The translations under genes and the position numbers were made by a program. The notes beneath the pieces are model-generated. The model did no database searches. It saw only the letters and a list, made by a program, of their open reading frames with translations, and was not told the origin of the DNA. A stretch of DNA of 22,037 nt from SZAS-18 sp031370675. GTDB lineage: Bacteria > Verrucomicrobiota > Verrucomicrobiia > Chthoniobacterales > SZAS-18. Below, piece after piece: positions 14,137-21,640 of the stretch. Where the stretch lies: positions 1-22,037 of the forward strand of contig JANMQT010000162.1 in assembly GCA_031370675.1 (NCBI GenBank), given 5' to 3'. Each line of letters begins with the position of its first letter. The stretch's first letter is position 1.

Positions 14137-14784
14137 ATGACCCACATCCCGACCGACACGCTGATTGGCCAGTTGCACTGGCGCTATGCCACGAAGCAAT
14201 TTGATCCCGCGAGGAAAATATCACCGGAAATCTGGAGGACGCTGGAGGACGCACTGGTGCTGAGTCCCTCGTCGTACGGCCTGCAGCCGTGGAAATTCAT
14301 TGTGGTCACGAATCCGGTCGTGAAGGCGAAGCTGCCCGCCGCATCGTGGAACCAGCCGCAGCCGGCGGACTGTTCACACATGGTGGTCTTTGCCGTGCGC
14401 AAGGGTTTTTCGGCCGCCGATGTCGATCATTTCCTCGATCACGTTTATGCCGTGCGCGGCCTGCCGAAGGGATCGCTGGATGCCTACCGGGGAATGATGA
14501 TCGGCTCGGTTGACCAGGCGACCAAAGAAGGCCGCATCGACGAGTGGATGACCCGGCAGGTTTACATCGCGCTGGGAACGTTGTTGACCAGCGCCGCCGT
14601 CCTCGGCATCGATGCCTGCCCCATGGAGGGAATCGTTCCGGAACAATATGACGAGATTCTCGGCCTTGTGGGCACCGGCTACTCATCCGTCGTCGGCTGC
14701 GCGGTGGGATATCGCGCGGAGGATCCCACGGCACAGATGAAAAAAATTCGTTTCCCAAGGGACGAAGTCATCAAGCACATCTGA
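14137..14784 (+). CDS. NAD(P)H-dependent FMN oxidoreductase, nitroreductase family
   Basis: 215 residues, close to the 217 of NfsB-type enzymes. Family features are the N-terminal WRYATKQFD (15-23), the FMN-binding LSPSSYGLQPWKFIVV (42-57), the dimer-core helices with TRQVYIALGTLLTSAAVLGIDACPMEG, and the C-terminal VGCAVGYRAED with a basic end (KIRFPRDEVIKHI). It probably reduces quinones, nitroaromatics or other electrophiles two electrons at a time as a cytoplasmic homodimer. The ATG at 14137 is preferred over a TTG at 14128; GAG in ATAAGAG lies about 12 bases upstream. It diverges from the Ada-AlkA gene and is preceded by the GTAACTAT box shared with the DUF5069 gene. The physiological substrate is unknown. 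Confidence 0.88.
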   Translation: MTHIPTDTLIGQLHWRYATKQFDPARKISPEIWRTLEDALVLSPSSYGLQPWKFIVVTNPVVKAKLPAASWNQPQPADCSHMVVFAVRKGFSAADVDHFLDHVYAVRGLPKGSLDAYRGMMIGSVDQATKEGRIDEWMTRQVYIALGTLLTSAAVLGIDACPMEGIVPEQYDEILGLVGTGYSSVVGCAVGYRAEDPTAQMKKIRFPRDEVIKHI

Positions 14785-14801
14785 TCCGCTCGGGTCTGGC
14801 G

Positions 14802-14829
14802 TCGACGAAGCGGCGCCGCCCGCTACATT
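14802..14829 (+). promoter_or_regulatory. Candidate promoter for the second SDR gene, nearly leaderless
   Basis: TCGACG (14802-14807, four of six matches to TTGACA), a 16-base spacer and TACATT (14824-14829, close to TATAAT). The -10 element ends 7 bases before the ATG at 14837, so transcription would begin at or next to the start codon. No ribosome-binding site is seen. Inference from sequence only. Confidence 0.35.
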
Positions 14830-14836
14830 GGCCGTC

Positions 14837-15595
14837 ATGAGCAAAAGCTTCATCGGCAAGGTGGCGGTCATCACCGGCGGCACGACCGGCATCGGGCGCG
14901 CCGCCGCCATCGCGTTCGCCAAGGAGGGCGTGAAGGTCGTGGTCTCGGGCCGCCGCGAAGCGGAGGGTGCCGAGACTGTGCGCCTGATCGAGAACGTCGG
15001 CGGCATGGCCTGCTTCGTCCGTTGCGATGTCACGAGCGAGGCGGAAATCGCCGCCCTCGTTGCCGCGTCCGTGGCGACCTACGGAAGGCTCGATTTTGCG
15101 TTCAACAACGCCGGCGTCGAGGAGCCTCCCAGCCTGGTGACCGACAAGCAGATCGAGGACGTGCGGCGAATTCTCGACACCAACGTGCTGGGTGTGATCC
15201 TGTCCCTGAAACACGAGATCCCCGCGATCCTCAAGTCGGGCGGCGGTGCCATTGTCAACAATTCGTCCGTGGCGGGCCTCGTCGGCATGCGGGGTGTGGC
15301 GACCTACAACGCGAGCAAGCACGCTGTCATCGGGATCACAAAATCGGTCGCGCTCGACTACGCGCGAAAGGGCGTTCGAATCAACGCAGTCTGTCCCGGC
15401 GGGGTCGCCTCGGAGATGCTGGATCGCCTCGCGCCGACCCCCGAGCAGCAGGCCTTGTTCGCCTCGATGCATCCCGTCGGACGCATCGGCACGCCGGAGG
15501 AAGTGGCGTCCGCGGTGGTTTATCTTTGCTCGCCCTCCGCGTCATTCATCACCGGCCACGCCTTCCCGATCGACGGCGGATTTACGACGCAGTGA
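14837..15595 (+). CDS. Classical SDR oxidoreductase (glucose 1-dehydrogenase / FabG-like)
   Basis: 252 residues, the standard length for a classical SDR. The cofactor motif TGGTTGIG is at 13-20, R39/R40 after the second strand favours NADP(H), D64 is in RCDVT, NNAG at 90-93 and N116 in DTNVLG. The catalytic set is S143/S144 in NNSSVAG, Y157 and K161 in YNASK. The PG motif (VCPGGVASEML) and the C-terminal GRIGTPEEVASAVVYLCSPSASFITGHAFPIDGG complete the fold. The closest named groups I recall are glucose 1-dehydrogenase and cyclopentanol dehydrogenase-like SDRs; the substrate cannot be assigned. ATG at 14837 is chosen over a TTG at 14828 because of the family start. It lies 52 bases after the nitroreductase gene on the same strand and may have its own promoter. 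Confidence 0.9.
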   Translation: MSKSFIGKVAVITGGTTGIGRAAAIAFAKEGVKVVVSGRREAEGAETVRLIENVGGMACFVRCDVTSEAEIAALVAASVATYGRLDFAFNNAGVEEPPSLVTDKQIEDVRRILDTNVLGVILSLKHEIPAILKSGGGAIVNNSSVAGLVGMRGVATYNASKHAVIGITKSVALDYARKGVRINAVCPGGVASEMLDRLAPTPEQQALFASMHPVGRIGTPEEVASAVVYLCSPSASFITGHAFPIDGGFTTQ

Positions 15596-15617
15596 GGCGG
15601 GCCCGATCGGGAAACTC

Positions 15618-15645
15618 GAAACTCGAATATAGAAATTCCAGTTTC
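15618..15645. terminator. Hairpin between convergent genes (possible bidirectional terminator or REP-like element)
   Basis: GAAACTCGAAT (15618-15628) pairs with ATTCCAGTTTC (15635-15645) at 10 of 11 positions around a 6-base loop. An extra copy of GAAACTC lies directly in front (15611-15617). It sits in the 55-base gap between the stops of the SDR and DUF6941 genes, where a shared terminator is expected. There is no long T-tract. The AT-rich composition stands out from its surroundings. Confidence 0.5.
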
Positions 15646-15650
15646 TGCTC

Positions 15651-16079
15651 CTAGCCCGCGGTTTGCGTCGGATTCGGCGGCATATTCATCGCCTGGAGCG
15701 GGATCTGCGAGACGATTTCCCCGTCGACGCGGATGTCGAACGAATACTGTCCGGGTTTCGGCAGCGGCAGGCCGTTGAGATCGAGCACGAAATTGCGCGA
15801 GAGAAAGAAGGTCTCGTCGGGAATCTCCGGCACTTCGAAGCGGATGACCGGTCCACCGCCGTCGGGCAGCACGGGGCCGCCGTCGGAATCGATCAGCGAG
15901 ATTTTCATCTCATGCTGGCCTTCCTCCTCGGGGCGAAAGAGCAGGCGGATGGCAAGCGCGCAATGCGGGTGCACGGCGGGAAAGCGGCCGGCGTAAATGC
16001 TGTCGAACGCCCCCAGCACGCAGAGCTTGCCCTGATAGTCGGCGGCGGAGTCGCAAAGAATGGCGGCGAGGGCTTGCAT
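15651..16079 (-). CDS. DUF6941-type protein of unknown function
   Basis: 142 residues, no signal peptide or membrane segment. The sequence MQALAAILCDSAADYQGKLCVLGAFDSIYAGRFPAVHPHCALAIRLLF and the later FEVPEIPDETFFLSRNFVLDLNGLPLPKPGQYSFDIRVDGE resemble what I remember of the DUF6941 family, found in Planctomycetes and Verrucomicrobiota. The second half reads as a beta-sandwich with a PGQYSFDIRVDG motif like that of small immunoglobulin-like domains. Function is unknown. The ATG at 16079 is preferred: the frame continues upstream to 16238, but that part has noncoding character and overlaps the divergent glycosidase start. A -10-like TACACT lies 18 bases upstream. It converges on the SDR gene. 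Confidence 0.7.
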   Translation of the reverse strand: MQALAAILCDSAADYQGKLCVLGAFDSIYAGRFPAVHPHCALAIRLLFRPEEEGQHEMKISLIDSDGGPVLPDGGGPVIRFEVPEIPDETFFLSRNFVLDLNGLPLPKPGQYSFDIRVDGEIVSQIPLQAMNMPPNPTQTAG

Positions 16080-16223
16080 GGAGGGGGACAGCGAATGGAG
16101 TGTATTCCACGCGGGTCGCAAGGTGATTCGGACCGCGGGATGCGATCGGGCCCAGAATTGCTTTGCTTCCGGGGGCGAAAATCTGCGTAAATCCCGGCGC
16201 CGCCGCCCCGCCGCATCCCGCCC

Positions 16224-18890
16224 ATGAACGCTGAGCAAAATCGACTGTTAGAAGACCTGGAACGCAAAGCGCACTGGCGCCGCTGGGGCCCGTACATCAG
16301 CGAGCGCCAGTGGGGCACGGTGCGCGAGGACTACAGCGCGGATGGGCAGGCTTGGACGTATCTGCCGCACGACCACGCGCGCTCCCGTGCCTACCGCTGG
16401 GGCGAGGACGGGCTGCTGGGGTTCTCCGACAATCATGCGCGGCTTTGCTTCGCGCCTGCGCTCTGGAACGAGCGCGACCCCATCCTCAAGGAACGTCTCT
16501 TTGGCCTCAGCGGACCGGAAGGGAATCACGGCGAGGACGTGAAGGAGTACTATTACTACCTCGACAGCACCCCGTGCCATTCCTACTGCAAGGCGCTCTA
16601 CAAGTATCCGCAGGGGGCCTTTCCGTACGACTCCCTCTATCAGGAGAATCGCCGGCGCGGGTTCCAGGATCCCGAATACGAACTGCTCGACACAGGGGCG
16701 TTTCACGAGAGCCGGTATTTCGACCTCGTGGTCGAGTACGCCAAGGCCGGGCAGGACGACATCCTCATCCGACTGACCGCGACCAACCGCGGCCCGGACG
16801 CGGCCACGCTGCATCTCGTGCCGCAACTTTGGTTCCGGAATATCTGGGCCTTCGGCAAGTTCTGCTTCCTGGTCCACCCGCTGATCACACACGAGCCGGC
16901 GCCCGACTCGAATTTTCTCGCGCTGAAACTGGTCCATCCGCAGCTGTCGGAGATGATGTTCTACGCACCGAACCCGGACGATCTGCTCTTCACCGAAAAC
17001 GAGACGAACGTCCAGCGTCTGTTCAATTCCCCGAACACGACGCCCTACGTGAAGGACGCGTTCCACCGCTACATCGTCAACGGTGAGACCAGCGCCGTGA
17101 ATCCCGCGCAGCGCGGCACCAAGGTTGGCCTGCGCTATCGCCGCGTGCTTGCACCCGGCGAGTCCTTCAGCGTCAACCTGCGGCTCTGCGTCAGCCCGAG
17201 CGACACGGACGCGGAGCCGCTGGGCGCGGGTTTTGAGAGGGTCTTCGCGGAGCGCATCGCCGAGGCCGATCAATTCTATCGCGAGCTCACCCCGGGCAAC
17301 CTTGATGCAGACTCGCGCATGGTGCAGCGGCAGGCCTTCGCCGGCATGCTCTGGAGCAAACAGGCGTACATTTATTCGGTCGAAGACTGGCTCACCGGCG
17401 ACCCCGAGCAGCCGCCGCCGCCGGCTTCGCGCTGGGAGGGCCGCAACGCTTCCTGGACGGCGCTCTTCAACGACGACGTGATCTCCATGCCGGACAAGTG
17501 GGAGTTCCCCTGGTACGCCTCATGGGATTTGGCGTTCCACATGATCCCGTTCTCGGTGATGGATCCGGATTTCGCCAAGCGCCAGCTGATCACGCTGACG
17601 CGCGAATGGTACATGCACCCGAACGGCCAGATCCCGGCGTATGAGTGGAACTTTTCCGATGTCAATCCGCCGGTCCACGCCTGGGCCGCCTGGCGCGTCT
17701 ACACGATTGAGCGACGCGCCCGGGGCGTGGGCGACACGCAATTTCTCGAGCGGGTCTTCCAAAAACTGCTGCTAAACTTCACCTGGTGGGTGAACCGCAA
17801 GGACGCCACCGGCCGCAACGTGTTCGAGGGCGGCTTCCTTGGGCTCGACAACATCGGGGTCTTCGATCGCTCGCAGCCGCTGCCCACCGGCGGCTCGCTG
17901 GAACAATCCGACGGCACGAGCTGGATGGCGATGTACGCGCTGAACCTGCTCAAGATCTCGCTCGAGCTGGCCCAGGTGAATCCCGTTTACGAGGACATCG
18001 CCTCCAAGTTTTTTGAGCACTTCCTCTCGATCGCGGGAGCCATGAATTATTTCGGCAGCGGCCGCAAGTCGCTCTGGAATTACGGTGATGGATTCTACTA
18101 CGACCAGATCCATTTCTCCGACGGGCGGTACCGCTCCATCAAGCTGCGCTCGATGGTCGGGCTGATCCCGCTCTTCGCGATCGAGACCGTTGATCACAAG
18201 ACCATGGAAAAGCTGCCGGGTTTCGCGCGCCGCACGCGGTGGTTCCTCGAGAACCGGCCCGAGAAGGCAGGGAACCTCATGCACAAGTCCGCCGAGGGGC
18301 GCTCCATGTTTTCGATCGTGTCGCCGGACCAGCTCCGCAAAGTGCTGGAGAAAATGCTCGACGAAAACGAGTTCCTCGGCCCGTACGGCATCCGTTCGCT
18401 CTCGAAATATCACGAGAAGAATCCCTACATCCTGAACATTGAGGGCCGCGAGTATCGCGTGGACTACAATCCCGCGGAATCAACGACCTCCCTCTTCGGC
18501 GGCAACTCCAACTGGCGCGGGCCGGTCTGGATGCCGATGAACTTCCTCCTCATCGAGTCGCTGCAAAAATTTCACTACTTCCTCGGCGAGAAATTCAAGG
18601 TGGAATGCCCGACCGGATCGGGAAACATGATGACGCTCTGGGAGGTGTCGCTGGAGTTGTCCCGCCGCCTCAGCCGGATCTTTCGGCGCGACGAGGCCAC
18701 CGGCCGCCGCGCGGTGTTTGGCAGTTACGAGATGATGCAGAACGATCCGTACTGGCGGGATCACATCCTCTTCCACGAGTATTTCCACGCCGATGACGGC
18801 AGCGGCCGCGGCGCCAGCCACCAGACGGGCTGGACCGGCCTCATCGCCAAGATCCTGCAGCAGACCGGCGAATACGATCGGTTGGATTAA
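16224..18890 (+). CDS. GH63 / MGH1-like glycoside hydrolase (glucosidase)
   Basis: 888 residues, no signal peptide, so probably cytoplasmic. The N-terminal half (about 15-340) is a beta-sandwich-like region with WTYLPHDHARSRAYRWGEDGLLGFSDN and DVKEYYYYLDSTPCHSY. The C-terminal (alpha/alpha)6 barrel (about 365-888) has FPWYASWDLAFHMIPF (430-445), LEQSDGTSWMAMYALNLLK (559-577), FGGNSNWRGPVWMPMNFLL, and the diagnostic ending HEYFHADDGSGRGASHQTGWTGL. E852 in HEYF is the likely general base by comparison with the GH63 family; the general acid is probably an aspartate in one of the two earlier segments. Family members remove alpha-linked glucose or mannose, including from glucosylglycerate or mannosylglycerate. 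The true substrate is unknown. The gene stands alone and is divergent from the DUF6941 gene. Confidence 0.85.
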   Translation: MNAEQNRLLEDLERKAHWRRWGPYISERQWGTVREDYSADGQAWTYLPHDHARSRAYRWGEDGLLGFSDNHARLCFAPALWNERDPILKERLFGLSGPEGNHGEDVKEYYYYLDSTPCHSYCKALYKYPQGAFPYDSLYQENRRRGFQDPEYELLDTGAFHESRYFDLVVEYAKAGQDDILIRLTATNRGPDAATLHLVPQLWFRNIWAFGKFCFLVHPLITHEPAPDSNFLALKLVHPQLSEMMFYAPNPDDLLFTENETNVQRLFNSPNTTPYVKDAFHRYIVNGETSAVNPAQRGTKVGLRYRRVLAPGESFSVNLRLCVSPSDTDAEPLGAGFERVFAERIAEADQFYRELTPGNLDADSRMVQRQAFAGMLWSKQAYIYSVEDWLTGDPEQPPPPASRWEGRNASWTALFNDDVISMPDKWEFPWYASWDLAFHMIPFSVMDPDFAKRQLITLTREWYMHPNGQIPAYEWNFSDVNPPVHAWAAWRVYTIERRARGVGDTQFLERVFQKLLLNFTWWVNRKDATGRNVFEGGFLGLDNIGVFDRSQPLPTGGSLEQSDGTSWMAMYALNLLKISLELAQVNPVYEDIASKFFEHFLSIAGAMNYFGSGRKSLWNYGDGFYYDQIHFSDGRYRSIKLRSMVGLIPLFAIETVDHKTMEKLPGFARRTRWFLENRPEKAGNLMHKSAEGRSMFSIVSPDQLRKVLEKMLDENEFLGPYGIRSLSKYHEKNPYILNIEGREYRVDYNPAESTTSLFGGNSNWRGPVWMPMNFLLIESLQKFHYFLGEKFKVECPTGSGNMMTLWEVSLELSRRLSRIFRRDEATGRRAVFGSYEMMQNDPYWRDHILFHEYFHADDGSGRGASHQTGWTGLIAKILQQTGEYDRLD

Positions 18891-18921
18891 CTGGAGCGCG
18901 CGCCCCCCGCGGCCGGATCAA

Positions 18922-19692
18922 TCAAAGCGGCCGGGCGTCCGCGCGCAGGGGCGTCCGGCGCTTGCGGACGCGCGCGATCGCGCCGCCGATGCGTTCGCGC
19001 CAACTCTTGCACACGTGCGCGATGATGAGGAATCCGATTGGATTCGAGGAAGGAAATTCGGGAATGACGCGTTCCACTTGAATCCGTCCGGCAAGGCCGA
19101 GCACTGAATCCGCCTGCGCGACGAGCCGCGCCATGGAGTCCGGTTCGTAGGTGTGGAAGTGAATGTTGATCTCATGGCCGCCAGCGATCGCGGCGTGAAA
19201 GCGTTCCGCCATCGCCCGTTGTTCCGCCACGAGGTTCTCCGCCGCCGTGCCCGGCGAGAATTGTGACCAATCGACCCCGTACACGAAGTCGTCGATGTGG
19301 ACTCCATCCACCTGGGTCACGCCGCGGTGAAAATCATCGACGCTATGCTCCACCGTCGTGAGCGGCCGCGAATGATCCCAGGTGAGCCGCCGATCGGGCA
19401 CGACCATGTAGATCACCCCGCGGTGGCGCAGGACGCGATACCACTCCTGAAACGCGGCCAGCGGATTCGCCACGTGCTCGATGACGTGCGAAGTCGCGAC
19501 ATAGCCGAGTGACGCGTCGCGGAACGGCAATGCGCAGGCCGTGCCGAAGAAGTCCGCCTGCGTGGGTTCGTGCGCGAACTCGCGGAAGCAATCGATGTAG
19601 ATCGGACGGATCCCGGGAATCGGCGTCTTGAACGCGCCTATCTCCACGCCGGGCTCGACGAGCCATTGGGGGACAATGTCGAGATGTTCCAT
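18922..19692 (-). CDS. Class I SAM-dependent methyltransferase (Methyltransf_11-like)
   Basis: About 256 residues. The SAM-binding motif I is GVEIGAFKTPIPG, a variant with GAFK in place of the usual GxGxG. Then come YIDCF (acidic ribose-binding residue at the end of strand 2), ADFFGTACALPFRDASLGYVATSHVIEHVANPLAAFQEWYRVLRHRGVIYMVVPDRR, covering motifs post-I to III. A longer specific region with HSVDDF, HIDDFVYGVDWSQFSPG and HEINIHFHTYEPDSM follows, and the end is basic. The HVxEHVxNP and VVPDRR patterns occur in methyltransferases linked to polysaccharide or glycolipid modification; that link is inference. The ATG at 19692 starts 18 bases after the HerA-like stop; a GTG directly after that stop (19710) would add six residues. 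Same strand and likely same transcript as the HerA-like gene. Confidence 0.82.
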   Translation of the reverse strand: MEHLDIVPQWLVEPGVEIGAFKTPIPGIRPIYIDCFREFAHEPTQADFFGTACALPFRDASLGYVATSHVIEHVANPLAAFQEWYRVLRHRGVIYMVVPDRRLTWDHSRPLTTVEHSVDDFHRGVTQVDGVHIDDFVYGVDWSQFSPGTAAENLVAEQRAMAERFHAAIAGGHEINIHFHTYEPDSMARLVAQADSVLGLAGRIQVERVIPEFPSSNPIGFLIIAHVCKSWRERIGGAIARVRKRRTPLRADARPL

Positions 19693-19710
19693 GCGGCGCC
19701 TTGCGGCCAC

Positions 19711-21243
19711 CTAGCGCCGCTTCGGTCCGCCAAAAATTGATCCGAGCACACCGCGCGCGATCTCGGTGCCCACCCGGCTGCCCATGCTGCGCATGATCGA
19801 CTTCATAAACGCCTCGCCGCCGCTTTGGCGCCGCGACGTGCCGCCGCCCGTGCCCAGGACGCCAGACAGAACGTTGCCCACGGTATCCATGATGCCGCCT
19901 CCTTCGGCCGCCGGGGCCCCCGGCTGGCCCGGCTTTGTTCCGCCCAGCAGGTCACCCTTTCGCTTCTGCAGCACTTCGAACGCCGACTCGCGGTCGACGG
20001 CGTCCTCGTATTTGCCAAACACCGGTGAACTCTCGATCAGGGCCTTGCGTTCCGCGTCGGAGATCGGGCCAATGAAGGATTCCGGCGGACAACAGAAAAC
20101 GCGCTCCACCACCGTCGGGCTGCCTTGCGGATCGAGCACGGAGACGAGCGCCTCGCCGACGCCGAGTTCGGTGATGACCTGCTCGGTCTTGAGGTTGGGG
20201 TTCGCCCGGAAGGTCTGCGCCGCCGTCTTCACCGCGGCTTGATCCCGCGGCGTAAACGCACGCAGCGCATGTTGAACGCGGTGGCCGAGCTGGCCCAATA
20301 CGACCTCCGGGATGTCGAGCGGACTCTGGGTCACGAAGTACACCCCCACGCCCTTCGACCGGATGAGCCGGACCACCTGCTCGATTTTGTCGACGAGCGA
20401 CTTGGGCGCGTCCTTGAAGAGCAGATGAGCCTCATCAAAGAAGAAGACGAGGCGGGGACGATCCTTGTCGCCGACCTCTTCCAACTTCTCAAACAGCTCG
20501 GACAATAGCCAGAGCAGGAAGGTAGAATAGAGCCGCTGGTCGGCGAGGAGCTTCGTGGCGTCGAGAATGTTAATATAGCCCTGGCCATGCGTGTCCTGCT
20601 TAAACAGGTCCTGAATGTCGATGGCGGGCTCACCGAAAAACTTGGAAGCCCCGGCGTCGTCGAGCGAGGCGAGTTTGCGCTGGAGCGCGCCTACCGTCGT
20701 CTTGCTGACATTGCCATAGGTGGTCGTGAGCTCGGAAGCATGGTCGGCCATCGCGGTCAGGAGTGACCGCAAGTCCTTCATGTCGAGCAACAACAGGCCT
20801 TGGGCGTCAGCGATTCGAAAGGCCATCTCAAGCACGCCTTGGGCAACGTCGTTGAGATCCAGCAGCCGCCCCAAAATAAGGGGGCCCATCTCAGATATGG
20901 TGGTGCGGATGGCATGACCACGCTCCCCGTAGAGGTCCCAGAACACGGCCGGACAGGCGGCCGGCTCGTAGACGTCTTCTCGCTTGAGTAATTTGACGCG
21001 CTCGAGAATCTTGGGCCCCGGCTCACCCTGCTTGGAAATACCTGCCAAATCGCTTTTTACATCCGCGGTGAAGACGGGAACACCCAGCTTTGAGAAGCCC
21101 TGGGCGAGGGCTTGGAGTGTGACCGTTTTGCCGGTACCGGTCGCGCCCGCGATAAGACCGTGTCGGTTGGCCATCGCGGGATTGAGGGAAACGGGTGAAC
21201 CGGAAGTCGTATTTCCGACAAAAATCTGGGCGATTGCAGGCAT
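19711..21243 (-). CDS. HerA-like ATPase, DUF853/YjgR family
   Basis: 510 residues. The N-terminus carries the short HerA beta-barrel-like lead (IFVGNTTSGSPVSLNPAMANRHGLI) straight into Walker A GATGTGKT (33-40). Walker B with catalytic glutamate is RLVFFFDEAHLLF (D270, E271), and VYFVTQSPLDIPEVVLGQLGHRVQHALRAFTPRDQ is the sensor/arginine-finger region typical of DUF853. The C-terminal 70 residues are Gly/Ala-rich and disordered-looking, ending in SRVGTEIARGVLGSIFGGPKRR. Relatives are hexameric DNA-translocating ATPases; YjgR itself has no settled function. Start ATG at 21243 is certain by the family N-terminus. No Shine-Dalgarno is present; the 15 bases upstream are pyrimidine-rich. It is divergent from the rRNA operon and followed by the methyltransferase gene. 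Confidence 0.9.
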   Translation of the reverse strand: MPAIAQIFVGNTTSGSPVSLNPAMANRHGLIAGATGTGKTVTLQALAQGFSKLGVPVFTADVKSDLAGISKQGEPGPKILERVKLLKREDVYEPAACPAVFWDLYGERGHAIRTTISEMGPLILGRLLDLNDVAQGVLEMAFRIADAQGLLLLDMKDLRSLLTAMADHASELTTTYGNVSKTTVGALQRKLASLDDAGASKFFGEPAIDIQDLFKQDTHGQGYINILDATKLLADQRLYSTFLLWLLSELFEKLEEVGDKDRPRLVFFFDEAHLLFKDAPKSLVDKIEQVVRLIRSKGVGVYFVTQSPLDIPEVVLGQLGHRVQHALRAFTPRDQAAVKTAAQTFRANPNLKTEQVITELGVGEALVSVLDPQGSPTVVERVFCCPPESFIGPISDAERKALIESSPVFGKYEDAVDRESAFEVLQKRKGDLLGGTKPGQPGAPAAEGGGIMDTVGNVLSGVLGTGGGTSRRQSGGEAFMKSIMRSMGSRVGTEIARGVLGSIFGGPKRR

Positions 21244-21266
21244 GCGATTGGGCTTGGAGGAAAGGG

Positions 21267-21377
21267 ATGAAAAGTGGGGCGGATTTCGGGCGCCAAAAGG
21301 GCATTGTGAAGGAGGAAATATTTCGAGGCAAACCCTTCCCGAAGAAAATCCATAAGAACCTCTCCTTCAGTCGCTAG
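21267..21377 (+). CDS. Possible small basic protein (36 residues)
   Basis: ATG at 21267 is preceded by GGAGG at 21256-21260 with a 6-base spacing, the strongest ribosome-binding site in the window. The frame runs 36 codons to TAG. The product would be very basic (ten Lys/Arg, three acidic residues, one His), starting MKSGADFGRQKG, with no membrane segment and no family I recognise. It lies between the HerA-like start and the rRNA promoter. No promoter is obvious. It may be a chance frame: purine-rich stretches in this AT-richer region make GGAGG more likely by accident. Confidence 0.25.
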   Translation: MKSGADFGRQKGIVKEEIFRGKPFPKKIHKNLSFSR

Positions 21378-21442
21378 CATCCGTAGAAAAAGCGGGGACG
21401 ACGGGTCCAGTCGCTCGAGATGAAAGAAAGTTTGGAAATTAT

Positions 21443-21470
21443 TTGACGCCCCTCCAGACCCATGTAGATT
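21443..21470 (+). promoter_or_regulatory. rRNA promoter P1
   Basis: TTGACG (21443-21448), a 16-base spacer and TAGATT (21465-21470). The upstream region is rich in A and T, as in UP elements, and the sequence after the -10 box (TGCCGTCCCG) is GC-rich, as in stringently controlled rRNA promoters. It lies about 170 bases before the mature 16S start, a normal distance. Confidence 0.65.
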
Positions 21471-21541
21471 TGCCGTCCCGTTTGAACCGGGGCATGGCCG
21501 CTGCGAATCGCTTCGTTGGCCCTGAACGTTTTCTTCAAAAG

Positions 21542-21570
21542 TTGAATTGTGCGTTACCAGTCAATATTGA
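21542..21570 (+). promoter_or_regulatory. Possible second rRNA promoter P2
   Basis: TTGAAT (21542-21547), a 17-base spacer and TATTGA (21565-21570). A nearby TTGACC at 21572 lacks a good -10 partner. Weaker than P1 and only a candidate. Confidence 0.3.
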
Positions 21571-21640
21571 GTTGACCACCGGAGTCCATGACTTGTCATC
21601 GGGCTTCGGAGTAGTGAAATTATGAATAGTCAAATCGCTT

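Larger units (their letters stand above)
21378..21640 (+). other. rRNA operon upstream region and leader
   Basis: This stretch has no gene. It holds the promoter(s) for the rRNA operon and the transcribed leader before 16S. An A/T-rich stretch (about 21421-21442) precedes the -35 box and could be an UP element. I could not identify a clear boxA antitermination sequence or a confident RNase III stem; the 16S 3' flank lies outside the window, so the processing stem cannot be built. Confidence 0.6.

Noticed and set aside
16248..17273. 341-codon minus-strand frame within the glycosidase gene
   Set aside because: Shadow frame; composition is Arg/Val/Glu-rich without domains, and the plus-strand glycosidase is continuous here.
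18891..18921. CGGCCG repeats as a terminator after the glycosidase gene
   Set aside because: Only a 6-base stem of self-complementary units with no T-tract; too weak to call.
19711..21243. HerA-like ATPase as part of an anti-phage defence system
   Set aside because: No NurA, SIR2, DUF4297 or other effector gene is next to it, and the sequence fits the common DUF853/YjgR housekeeping-type family.
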